From Bacteroidales bacterium (GTDB lineage Bacteria; Bacteroidota; Bacteroidia; Bacteroidales; JAIPAP01): 37,112 nucleotides of DNA. The notes beneath the pieces are model-generated. The model ran no database searches. It worked only from the letters and a program-made list of their open reading frames with translations, and was not told the DNA's origin. Positions within the stretch are counted from its first letter, which is position 1. Each line of letters starts with the position of its first letter. A program made the translations under genes and the position numbers. Where the stretch lies: contig JAIPAP010000035.1 of assembly GCA_021740045.1 (NCBI GenBank), positions 1 to 37,112 of the forward strand, written 5' to 3'. This document shows positions 1 through 7,233 of this stretch, piece after piece.

Positions 1-48
1 AGAAGAAATGATCTCAGGTTATATAGGAGGCATTTATATAATCCCCTT

Positions 49-127
49 TTCCCGGCAGATACCAACTTCCTGAAAATTAATATCCCATTAATACAAAACC
101 GTTAACTAAAAAAACACCTGCCGGGAA
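49..127. repeat. Imperfect long inverted repeat in the gene-free left end
   Basis: A perfect 10-bp inverted repeat (TTCCCGGCAG at 49-58, CTGCCGGGAA at 118-127) sits inside a longer, rearranged similarity. The left flank reads CCCCTTTTCCCGGCAGATACC, split here as CCCC at 43-46 through ATACC near 63. The right side carries GGTATC at 139-144 followed by GGGAAGAGGGG at 145-155, on the opposite strand sense. It could be a degenerate insertion-element end or a folded RNA. No open reading frame or transposase is associated with it. Confidence 0.35.
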
Positions 128-195
128 ATTCGCTGATAGGTATCGGGAAGAGGGGCGAAGTTTGAGAGGAAATTTGTAGACAGACACTAATTAAC

Positions 196-269
196 GCTGT
201 CAAGTCTTTAGACATTGACAGCTTAGTAGTATGACAGACTTGTCAGCGTGCGAAGCTCCTGACAACGTC
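196..269. repeat. Double hairpin built from repeated TGTCAAGTCT-like units
   Basis: Four related units alternate in orientation: GCTGTCAAGTCT at 196-207, AGACATTGACAGC at 210-222, GACTTGTCAG at 237-246 and CTGACAACGTC at 259-269. The first two pair with each other with one bulged base. The last two also pair with one bulge, around a loop containing GTGCGAAGC. The arrangement resembles a REP/BIME-type intergenic element rather than a simple terminator, because there is no T-run. Together with the repeat at 49-127 it is the only structure seen in the gene-free stretch 1-359. Confidence 0.45.
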
Positions 270-359
270 AAACTAATATAGATGACAAAATTTACTTAAC
301 TAACCGACATTGAATTAAGAATGTTGAATTACTACGAGCTGCCAGTTAAGATCTACGGG

Positions 360-629
360 TTACTTTATCCGAAACTCCTGGTAGTCCTGAACGGGGCTTT
401 CCTGTATGTTGGCATGATCTATTCGGGCGGGGGGTGGCCCTTGTTTGGCCCATTCCACAAATTGATTCAAATTTTCTTCTTCACCTTCGGCTTCAATGGT
501 TACCGTACCATCAACGTTATTCTTCACAAACCCTGTTATGCCATATTGACGCGCAACTTGCATGGTTGAGTAGCGAAAGCCCACATTTTGAACACGTCCA
601 CTTAAATGAATCAATTTATTTTTCTTCAT
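360..629 (-). CDS. acyP: Acylphosphatase
   Basis: Small cytoplasmic enzyme of 89 residues that hydrolyses acyl phosphates such as acetyl phosphate or 1,3-bisphosphoglycerate. The two family signatures are visible: SGRVQNVGFR near the N-terminus, whose arginine binds the phosphate, and GFVKNNVDGTV, whose asparagine orients the nucleophilic water. The full length and the ending EFRIK fit the family. An upstream in-frame ATG at 660-662 would add 11 residues. The start at 629 is preferred because MKKNK leads straight into the first beta strand and AGGAAG lies just upstream. It sits 40 bp downstream of the unknown gene at 670-1239 and is probably co-transcribed with it. Identification is firm; the physiological substrate is unknown. 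Confidence 0.93.
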   Translation of the reverse strand: MKKNKLIHLSGRVQNVGFRYSTMQVARQYGITGFVKNNVDGTVTIEAEGEEENLNQFVEWAKQGPPPARIDHANIQESPVQDYQEFRIK

Positions 630-669
630 ATTCTTCCTTTTATCTATAGTCTTGACAAACACTATGCCT

Positions 670-1239
670 TTAAGCTGTCAATCGTTTGGTCATCAGGCTT
701 TCCACTTTATCACATAGTTGATTGGGTGAATAGCACCGCCAGTTCAGCTCATTGAATTTTCCACCCAAGGCAATGTAGTAATCAATATTCGCACTTTCGA
801 ATTCCCGCCTCACATGTTCGCGGAAGTTAATGCCCGCTATCCATCCGTCTTCCACATCATCGAACCATTCCTGGTAATAAGAATCATCATCCGAATGAAA
901 ATTCAACACATTTTCACCCACCAAAATAAATTTATTGATGCCATGATCTTCAAGATGCTCTACTATATTGCGCTTCAGATACATGATATCGTTATACAAG
1001 CAATCATTCCATTCCCCAATCATTTCTATGACGGCGAATCCCCGGTCATAATTACAAAACAGAATTTTTATATAAAGAGTAGCTGAACCCATTGAATCCC
1101 ATTGGGGATGGATTAGATGATCATAAACGCTATGGGTGAATTCAAATTCACTGTACTCACGGCCAAAGAAAGGTGAAAATTCATCTTCTTCGGCGTTATA
1201 TAAATGCCTCCATGCGAAATATGGCTCTATCGTATGCAT
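670..1239 (-). CDS. Conserved hypothetical protein (189 aa), acidic and aromatic-rich
   Basis: I do not recognise a named domain. The 189-residue product has no signal peptide or membrane segment, is rich in Asp, Glu, Tyr and Trp, and is probably cytoplasmic. It begins MHTIEPYFAWRHLYNAEEDE and contains an acidic patch HSDDDSYYQEWFDDVEDGW near residues 115-133. Composition and codon use look like the neighbours, so it is probably a resident gene. It is first in an apparent two-gene minus-strand unit with acylphosphatase, 40 bp apart. A reasonable promoter match lies at 1266-1296, about 27 bp upstream of the start codon. Function unknown. Confidence 0.75.
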   Translation of the reverse strand: MHTIEPYFAWRHLYNAEEDEFSPFFGREYSEFEFTHSVYDHLIHPQWDSMGSATLYIKILFCNYDRGFAVIEMIGEWNDCLYNDIMYLKRNIVEHLEDHGINKFILVGENVLNFHSDDDSYYQEWFDDVEDGWIAGINFREHVRREFESANIDYYIALGGKFNELNWRCYSPNQLCDKVESLMTKRLTA

Positions 1240-1265
1240 AAGCTGAGGGCTTCCATTTATAGTTT

Positions 1266-1296
1266 CGAATATAGTTTTCTTTTACCAGTGTTGCAA
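1266..1296 (-). promoter_or_regulatory. Candidate Bacteroidota promoter for the 1239-670 / acyP unit
   Basis: Read on the minus strand, TTG (complement of CAA at 1294-1296) is followed by 20 nt and TATATTCG (complement of 1266-1273). This is one mismatch from the Bacteroidota -7 consensus TAnnTTTG. Transcription would start near 1259, leaving a leader of about 20 nt. This is a pattern match only. Confidence 0.35.
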
Positions 1297-1485
1297 GTAT
1301 GAATGCAAAAAAAACGAATTATATTGTTCGTTCTGTATGACTTTTTTACAGGCCTTATGTTATATTGTACCATTATCATTTCACCAGGAACCTCACCTAG
1401 AGATTACCTTCGTTTAGAATTGAACTTCAAATTACAGCAAAGTGTTTATATGCATGCTTATAATACTCATTAAAAGCAGGAATGA

Positions 1486-2475
1486 ATGATGAAAGCAATA
1501 CTGATCAGGGAGTTTGGCGATGCAGGCCAACTATATATAGGTGATGCCAAAAAGCCTGTTGTTGGTCCAGGCCAGCTTCTGGTTAAAATTTATGCAGCGG
1601 GCATCAACCGTGCCGACACCTTTCAACGCCAGGGAAAGTACCCGCCACCAGCAGGAGCCAGCGAAATATTAGGACTTGAGATGGCCGGAATTGTGGAAGA
1701 TACCGGCCCTGAAACTTCGCGTTTTCAAAAAGGTGACCATGTTTTTGGATTGATTCCCGGCGGGGGTTATGCCCAATATGCGGCAATTCATGAAGAGATG
1801 GCCATGCCGGTTCCCGAAAACATGTCGATGACCCATGCAGCGGCTATTCCTGAGGCATTTCTCACCGCCTTTCAAGCCCTGAGATGGCACGGGAATATTC
1901 AGGTTGAGGAAGATGTGCTGATACACGCCGGGGGAAGTGGTGTGGGCACCGCAGCCATTCAACTGGCGCAAGCCATAGGGGCCAAAAGCATCGTTACAGC
2001 TTCGGCACCCAAGCATGAAGTTTGCCTTAAACTGGGCACCAAAAAGGCCATTGATTATAAAAATGAAGACTTTAAAACGGCTGTTCTGGAATATACCGAT
2101 CAAAAGGGTGTGGATTTGATCATTGATTTTATCGGTGGCCCTTACTTTAAAGATAATATCGACTGCCTGAACCGGGATGGACGACTGGTAATACTGGCCA
2201 CACTCGGAGGTGGAAACGTAGAAAACTTTGATGTAAGAAAAATGCTGGTTAACCGGCTCAATATCATTGGCTCAACCCTTCGCTCCCGGTCCATCGATTA
2301 TCAAATAGCATTAACCCATGAATTCCGGGAATTTGCCCTGCAGCGTTTTACAAATAGCAACCTTAAACCGGTGGTGGATAAAATCTTTAACTGGGAAGAT
2401 GTGAAAGATGCCCATGAGTATATGGAAGCTAATAAGAACACCGGAAAAATTATTTTGGAGGTAAAGCATTTATGA
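1486..2475 (+). CDS. NAD(P)H quinone oxidoreductase (zinc-free MDR superfamily, PIG3/zeta-crystallin type)
   Basis: Cytoplasmic medium-chain dehydrogenase/reductase of 329 residues, predicted to reduce quinones or other enones with NAD(P)H. The N-terminal GroES-like domain carries GINRADTFQRQGKYPPP (about 39-55) and GLEMAGIVEDTG (63-74). The Rossmann domain has AGGSGVGTAAIQLA at 148-161 in place of the alcohol-dehydrogenase glycine motif. The zinc ligands of classical alcohol dehydrogenases are not apparent, as expected for this branch. Two adjacent ATGs exist (1486 and 1489); starting at the second gives the usual MKAILI. AGCAGG lies just upstream. It is divergent from the 1239-670 gene and is followed after 81 bp by the TIGR02757 gene on the same strand. 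The exact substrate cannot be read. Confidence 0.88.
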   Translation: MMKAILIREFGDAGQLYIGDAKKPVVGPGQLLVKIYAAGINRADTFQRQGKYPPPAGASEILGLEMAGIVEDTGPETSRFQKGDHVFGLIPGGGYAQYAAIHEEMAMPVPENMSMTHAAAIPEAFLTAFQALRWHGNIQVEEDVLIHAGGSGVGTAAIQLAQAIGAKSIVTASAPKHEVCLKLGTKKAIDYKNEDFKTAVLEYTDQKGVDLIIDFIGGPYFKDNIDCLNRDGRLVILATLGGGNVENFDVRKMLVNRLNIIGSTLRSRSIDYQIALTHEFREFALQRFTNSNLKPVVDKIFNWEDVKDAHEYMEANKNTGKIILEVKHL

Positions 2476-2556
2476 CCAACCTGCAAATCATCCCGGCTTT
2501 CAGGGGATTGGTAAAAGAAGAAAACATCGGAGAATTCCCGGCAAAGCTGGAGGAGA

Positions 2557-3327
2557 ATGACAAGTAAGGAGTTGAAGGATTTTCTGGATGAAAAAACCGA
2601 ATATTATAATCATCCTGATTTTATTGAACTGGACCCGGTTTCCATTCCCCACCGGTATACACGGAAAGAAGATATAGAAATTTCCGGTTTTTTGTCGGCA
2701 ACCATTGCCTGGGGACAACGTAAAACCATTGTGAAAAATGCCATGCAGTTGATGCATCTGATGGACGATGCCCCGTTTGAATTCATTACCAATTTTGGTG
2801 AAAGCGAGCTGGAAAGGTTTTCCGGTTTTGTTCATCGTACCTTTAATAGTGATGATTGCCGGTTTTTCCTGCAATCGCTTCAAAACATTTATCGCCATCA
2901 TAACGGACTGGAATACGCTTTTGCTTATGGATTGAGCGGAGAGAAAAAAGGTATGGCCGATGCTATAAATGGTTTCAGAAAGTTGTTTTTTCATATGCAT
3001 CATCAACAACGTACCGAAAAGCATGTATCCAATCCCTCGGCGAATGCTGCGGCCAAAAGACTGAATATGTTCCTTCGCTGGATGGTGAGGAAAGACAGAA
3101 AAGGCGTGGACTTCGGCATATGGAATTCCATCACACCCGCTCAGTTGTCGCTGCCATTGGATGTTCATACGGGGACGGTAGCCCGGAAACTAGGCCTGCT
3201 CACAAGAAAACAAAACGACTGGAAAGCCGTTGAAGAAGTCACATCACGTTTACGCAACTTTGATGTAAACGATCCGGCAAAATACGATTTTGCATTATTT
3301 GGTTTAGGGATTATTGAAAAATTCTGA
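2557..3327 (+). CDS. TIGR02757 (DUF2400) family protein
   Basis: Conserved 256-residue cytoplasmic protein of unknown function that matches the TIGR02757/DUF2400 family known from Bacteroidota and a few other phyla. Family-like segments are SGFLSATIAWGQRKTIVKNA near residues 44-63, RRHLNMFLRWMVRKD-like sequence around 166-176 (here KRLNMFLRWMVRKD), LPLDVHTGTVARKLGL near 206-221, and a C-terminal DPAKYDFALFGLGI. The HTG and KYDFALFGLG segments resemble helix-hairpin-helix glycosylase folds, so a DNA or nucleotide role is conceivable but not shown. The ATG at 2557 directly follows GGAGGAG, and a stop codon at 2512 excludes an earlier start. The next gene starts 2 bp after its stop, so the two are translationally linked. 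Confidence 0.85.
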   Translation: MTSKELKDFLDEKTEYYNHPDFIELDPVSIPHRYTRKEDIEISGFLSATIAWGQRKTIVKNAMQLMHLMDDAPFEFITNFGESELERFSGFVHRTFNSDDCRFFLQSLQNIYRHHNGLEYAFAYGLSGEKKGMADAINGFRKLFFHMHHQQRTEKHVSNPSANAAAKRLNMFLRWMVRKDRKGVDFGIWNSITPAQLSLPLDVHTGTVARKLGLLTRKQNDWKAVEEVTSRLRNFDVNDPAKYDFALFGLGIIEKF

Positions 3328-3329
3328 TC

Positions 3330-3671
3330 ATGGAAAAAGAAGCAGATGAAATAAAGGAAATAAAACAAATTATCGACAGTAAACCGGCGGTAATGCTTTA
3401 TTTTTATAATGACCATTGCGCTCCATGCATAAGCCTTCGCCCGAAAGTAAAGGAAATGATTAGGGAAGATTTTGAGAAAATGCATTTGCTTTTCATCAAC
3501 TCCGAAAACCATCCTGAGATCACTTCACACTATGGCGTTTATGCCTATCCCACCCTGGTCATTTTTTTTGATGGCAGGGAATTCAAACGCGAAAGTAAAT
3601 ACGTTTCCATTGCCCAGCTTGCCAATGAAATCAGCCGTCCTTATGGACTCCTTTTTGGAGAGGATGAATAA
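3330..3671 (+). CDS. Thioredoxin-like protein with CAPC active site
   Basis: A 113-residue thioredoxin-fold protein without signal peptide, so presumably cytoplasmic. The redox motif is C30-A-P-C33, and the cis-proline loop is YAYPTLVIFF with Pro74. Thioredoxins normally have WCGPC; here the tryptophan is His and the intervening pair is Ala-Pro, so redox potential and partner choice may differ. The start codon lies 2 bp after the stop of the TIGR02757 gene, implying translational coupling, and the pair is probably an operon. The partner relationship with TIGR02757 is inferred from position only. Confidence 0.88.
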   Translation: MEKEADEIKEIKQIIDSKPAVMLYFYNDHCAPCISLRPKVKEMIREDFEKMHLLFINSENHPEITSHYGVYAYPTLVIFFDGREFKRESKYVSIAQLANEISRPYGLLFGEDE

Positions 3672-3798
3672 TATACTTACTTTTTGCTTTAAAGAAAATC
3701 AAGTGTATTCATAGGCGATGAATTATGTTAAAACGCAATGCTTGGTAGCAATAGGTCTATGCTAATAACATGCTTTTCGAAGCCAAAAACGCCTTTGA

Positions 3799-5109
3799 TC
3801 ATTTCACCAGATGCACACTTACCCGTTTGCCATTTCTGTAGGCAACAACAAAGGCATCATACACCCCTTTTTCATGGAGCACCTTAGCATAGGTATTAGC
3901 CACGGTATACCGTTCGAAAGTTCCGGCTACATAGCGGTAAAGGTCACCGTTGTAATATTCGGTAATGTTCTTTCTAATGTTGAATTTATTGGCCAGGGCT
4001 TGCTTCGAAATCCTTTTGCGGGCGGCAAATATTTGTACATGGAAAGTTACATCGTCATAACCCGTATCGGTTGAAACTGGAGACGTGCGTTTTATGGTGA
4101 TCTCTTCCATGGGTTCATCCTCCATTGCAAGCGATTTGGCGGTATCACCTCCCCTTTCGCCCGAAATGGTGAAAGACCCTTCATATTCCGGTGTAAGAAA
4201 CTGTTGCCGTTCTTGAGCGGTCGTATCCATGGGCGCTTCGGTTGCAGCTTTTTCCTTGGGTTTATAATAACCCTCCACATCTGGATAATCAATAAGCATA
4301 GGTTGACCATCTGATGGTCTCGATCTTCCCATGCTTCGAAGACCTGCAAAACTGTATGAAATGCCTACCGAAGTATAGGTAAACATATCATTGAGTCCCC
4401 CTCCTTCATAGGCATCCAAAATATCGGAGTTCACTATGTGGAATGAATGCTCCAGGTGCAGGCTCCACCGTTTATCCAGTTTATAGTCCAATCCCATGCC
4501 CAATGGAAAAACAATTTCGGAGGTCCGTTGCCCCAGGCCTCCTGCCTGCCCGGTTCCGGTCAATTCCTGGCCGGTTGAGGTTTCGAATAGGGTGGTACGC
4601 CAGTTTGCAAAACCCAAGCCTGCCGTGCCATACCACGATAATTTCCGGTTTCGCCGGCTACCCCAAAACGCATAGCTTAAATCGAACTTTCCGTTAAGGT
4701 TAAGCTCAAATAAATCTGCATCGAAATTCAGGTCAATGGCATTTGCGGTATCACTACCATAGCGGTTAAATTCATCAGGGCCTGAGCTAACTATATTGGT
4801 ATTGAGAAGCTGTCCCCTCAACGTGAATAATGGGGTGAACTTGCGTGATACAATCAGGCTATAGGCAAATGGAGATTCACCTCCCAGCTTACCAAAAAAT
4901 CCCTGGTCGGCCAGATTTCCGTGAAATTGTGAAAATCCGAAATTCAGTTGTATCGACCAGTTATTGATCTCGCTATGTCCTCGTCCCTGACGGGCATAAT
5001 CAAGCATAATATTGCCCGATTCCGGATCATCTGATTGGGCATAACCCGAAGTACAGGCTATTATCAATAGCAGGATAAATAAGTATGGTCGTGTATGTTT
5101 ATTTCGCAT
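3799..5109 (-). CDS. Outer-membrane beta-barrel protein with C-terminal SPOR-like domain
   Basis: A 436-residue exported protein. Residues 1-25 form a signal peptide ending SGYAQ; an internal IIAC could be read as a lipobox, but a barrel makes signal peptidase I more likely. Residues about 50-255 alternate aromatic and polar residues in strand-like blocks (WSIQLNFGFSQFHGNL, FAYSLIVSRKFTPLFTLRGQ, LSWYGTAGLGFANWRTTLF) and end in SVGISYSFAGL, typical of an outer-membrane barrel. A linker of about 110 residues, rich in Pro, Glu and Thr, follows. The last 80 residues (FHVQIFAARKRI, LYRYVAGTFERYTVANTYA) look like a SPOR-type peptidoglycan-binding fold. The gene follows the TPR gene by 13 bp. This suggests a barrel tethered to the cell wall; the exact role is unknown. 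Confidence 0.72.
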   Translation of the reverse strand: MRNKHTRPYLFILLLIIACTSGYAQSDDPESGNIMLDYARQGRGHSEINNWSIQLNFGFSQFHGNLADQGFFGKLGGESPFAYSLIVSRKFTPLFTLRGQLLNTNIVSSGPDEFNRYGSDTANAIDLNFDADLFELNLNGKFDLSYAFWGSRRNRKLSWYGTAGLGFANWRTTLFETSTGQELTGTGQAGGLGQRTSEIVFPLGMGLDYKLDKRWSLHLEHSFHIVNSDILDAYEGGGLNDMFTYTSVGISYSFAGLRSMGRSRPSDGQPMLIDYPDVEGYYKPKEKAATEAPMDTTAQERQQFLTPEYEGSFTISGERGGDTAKSLAMEDEPMEEITIKRTSPVSTDTGYDDVTFHVQIFAARKRISKQALANKFNIRKNITEYYNGDLYRYVAGTFERYTVANTYAKVLHEKGVYDAFVVAYRNGKRVSVHLVK

Positions 5110-5122
5110 TTGTATTAATCAT

Positions 5123-6292
5123 TTATTCACAATACTGCCTAACGGCATCATATGCTTGCTCTACACCGTACTGAAATGCCCGGTGCCAATCTTCACATGC
5201 ACTATTGTAGTTACCCATCTTATACTTTGTTACAGCCCGGTTATAATAAGAAATAGCCCAAGCCTTTTGGTATTTCTTATCTTTAGGTTTTAATGAAATC
5301 GCTTTATTGAAATCTCCCAAGGCCTCATCGTATTTCTCGAGCTTGTGCTTGGCACAAGCCCGGTAAGCATATACCAAAAAATAGTTGTTATTGGGGTCCA
5401 TTCGTATGGCCTTATTCAAGTCAGATAGAGCCCCGTTGAAATCACCTGCATTATATTCCAATACGGCAAGGTCGAAAAACTCGTTAAAAGAAGCTGCTTG
5501 ATTCTCCTTGATTTGTTCCAGCACCGTTAATGCCCAAATGAAAGACTTGAATTTGTAAAAGGATACTTCATAATAAGCCTGAGAAAACATTTTTACAGCA
5601 GAAGGGGCTCGAATAAGATTCTGATAAATGTACTTATTGGAGTATGTTCTGATAAGCCTGAAGCGAATGAATTTATCTCCGCCTACCTTTATGGGAAAAA
5701 CACCAAACACAATGTTTGCCGAACCGGTAACCCGCGGACTTAGTGCACGCTCAACACTAGTAGCAATTTCGTTTTTGATGTTTACATCTTCATTTTTATA
5801 ATCAAGAATATGACCACTTGCAAGAGCATCAATACTAACCGAATAGGGGGTACCAAACTCCACATTACGCGGAAGAATTTTTCTAAGGTTGGTTGCCGGA
5901 AATACATAGAAATCGAGTGCATCACGTTCGGAAAAACCTTCCTGTATCTTAGGAAATTCATATTCGGCAACCTTATACTTTATAATCAGGGCCGCATAAT
6001 GCTTATCTTCAATTAGCACCTCCCTTATTTCATATGATTCAAAATTTTCCCGGCCAAGCTTTCTGTCAGCTACATTTTCAGGGTCAACACTGGGAATTTT
6101 GTTTTTGGCATCTATCCAAATGCCGTCATCAGGAAGTGCATACCCTCTAGCTTTTTCGATAGTAGATTGCACATCGCTCACTAAAGGTAAACCGCTAACC
6201 ACAGGCCGCTCAAGATCTTGTGCTTGAATTGACCGGCTTGCCAAAAGCAGTATGAAAAATAGAAAAATGATGTTGATAGCTATACCCCGCAT
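5123..6292 (-). CDS. Secreted TPR-repeat protein
   Basis: A 389-residue protein with an N-terminal signal peptide (about residues 1-24, ending SIQAQ), so probably periplasmic or at the outer membrane. The central part has no domain I recognise. From about residue 270 there are three or four tetratricopeptide repeats, with clear units AVLEYNAGDFNGALSDLNKA, a second at KLEKYDEALGDFNKAISLKP and a third at NRAVTKYKMGNYNSACEDW. TPRs usually mediate protein-protein contacts. It is first in a two-gene unit with the barrel/SPOR protein 13 bp downstream, so the two may form an envelope complex; that is inference from position. A TAnnTTTG-type -7 element lies about 85 bp upstream. Confidence 0.75.
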   Translation of the reverse strand: MRGIAINIIFLFFILLLASRSIQAQDLERPVVSGLPLVSDVQSTIEKARGYALPDDGIWIDAKNKIPSVDPENVADRKLGRENFESYEIREVLIEDKHYAALIIKYKVAEYEFPKIQEGFSERDALDFYVFPATNLRKILPRNVEFGTPYSVSIDALASGHILDYKNEDVNIKNEIATSVERALSPRVTGSANIVFGVFPIKVGGDKFIRFRLIRTYSNKYIYQNLIRAPSAVKMFSQAYYEVSFYKFKSFIWALTVLEQIKENQAASFNEFFDLAVLEYNAGDFNGALSDLNKAIRMDPNNNYFLVYAYRACAKHKLEKYDEALGDFNKAISLKPKDKKYQKAWAISYYNRAVTKYKMGNYNSACEDWHRAFQYGVEQAYDAVRQYCE

Positions 6293-6604
6293 ATTGTCAT
6301 TATATATTCCCTGTCTCTTGCGAGATCATTATACGCAAAAACAGAGTTTTCAGTTTAATGTTTGCTGAATTTATAGCAAATATAAACATTATCGTATTTG
6401 TAATCTCAGCCATCCCTATTATTTACTAATTTTGGCCAATTTACTAAATGTTTTAACCCCAAGCAACCATAGATTTTCAACAACACCCCAAATAACTATC
6501 ATTAAAGGGCTATATGAAAAATATCGATGTCAATTGTTAATTACTTTTTGAAAGCAACCTTTTAGGGATATTATTGGTCTATTATAAAACTGTATCTTTA
6601 TAAG
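6293..6604. promoter_or_regulatory. Divergent intergenic region with an inverted repeat over a -7 element
   Basis: This 312-bp AT-rich spacer separates the divergent TPR gene and lipoprotein gene. It holds a perfect 6-bp inverted repeat, TTTGCT at 6361-6366 and AGCAAA at 6375-6380. The repeat overlaps a perfect minus-strand -7 match, TATATTTG (complement of 6377-6384), though no good -33 TTG is seen at the expected distance. On the plus strand TATCTTTA at 6593-6600 is close to the -7 consensus but would start transcription almost at the lipoprotein ATG. No small gene or RNA was recognised. Confidence 0.3.
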
Positions 6605-7099
6605 ATGAGATTTCTATCTGTAATATTTGTTTTATTAGTAGCTCTAACAGGATGCCAAAAAGATGATGAATCAAGCTTGGCCGATTCTATAGGAGGTGAA
6701 CGCATTCATGCCGATTATCTTGATTTTGGAAAATGCTTTTATGCCTCAAGCAACTACGATTCGGTTGTTATCCAAAATGAGTCAGCCTATAAAGCCTTAG
6801 AAGATTCTCTCAGGGCTAATAATTCTAAAGATTGCTCCGATGCTTCTCTCCCTAACGTGAACTTTAATGATTATACGCTCATCGGTAAATGGACCGGGGC
6901 ATCAGGGTGTTCGGCCGAATATGAACGGGAGGTTATTAAAGATAATACTAAAAATATTTACCTATATAAAATCACCGTAAAATCATACGGCCTTTGCCAA
7001 ATGCTTATCTCAAACATGAACTGGGCGCTTATTCCCAAGGTGCCACCGGGCTGGAAAGTTGAATTTGAAGTGAATTACGAGTTTTCTGGTGATAAATAA
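6605..7099 (+). CDS. Small hypothetical lipoprotein
   Basis: A 164-residue protein with a type II signal peptide: MRFLSVIFVLLVALTGC, lipobox LTGC with Cys17 as the lipidated residue. The mature part begins QKDDESS, a short acidic linker as is common in surface-exposed Bacteroidota lipoproteins. Four or more further cysteines (CFYASS, DCSD, SGCSAEYE, GLCQM) could form disulfides, consistent with an envelope location. No known domain was recognised. It stands alone between a divergent gene and the DUF2779 gene 134 bp downstream. Function unknown. Confidence 0.75.
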   Translation: MRFLSVIFVLLVALTGCQKDDESSLADSIGGERIHADYLDFGKCFYASSNYDSVVIQNESAYKALEDSLRANNSKDCSDASLPNVNFNDYTLIGKWTGASGCSAEYEREVIKDNTKNIYLYKITVKSYGLCQMLISNMNWALIPKVPPGWKVEFEVNYEFSGDK

Positions 7100-7233
7100 A
7101 TGGGACCTACTTCGATCATCATCAGCTTTAAATCGGTAACGTGCTTTCTAAAAACTGATCCTTTTCCTCAATAAACTTAACGCAACCACTCAAGTCATCT
7201 CCTTTTGCTAATTTTGTTTGAAAATAGCTTTGT

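Noticed and set aside
1-359. A tRNA or small RNA gene in the left spacer
   Set aside because: The hairpins lack tRNA features such as the GTTCGA arm and a CCA-like acceptor; only repeat structure is visible.
2500-3168. Long minus-strand open frame of 222 codons
   Set aside because: It is the antisense shadow of the TIGR02757 gene, which has recognisable family motifs and a ribosome binding site.
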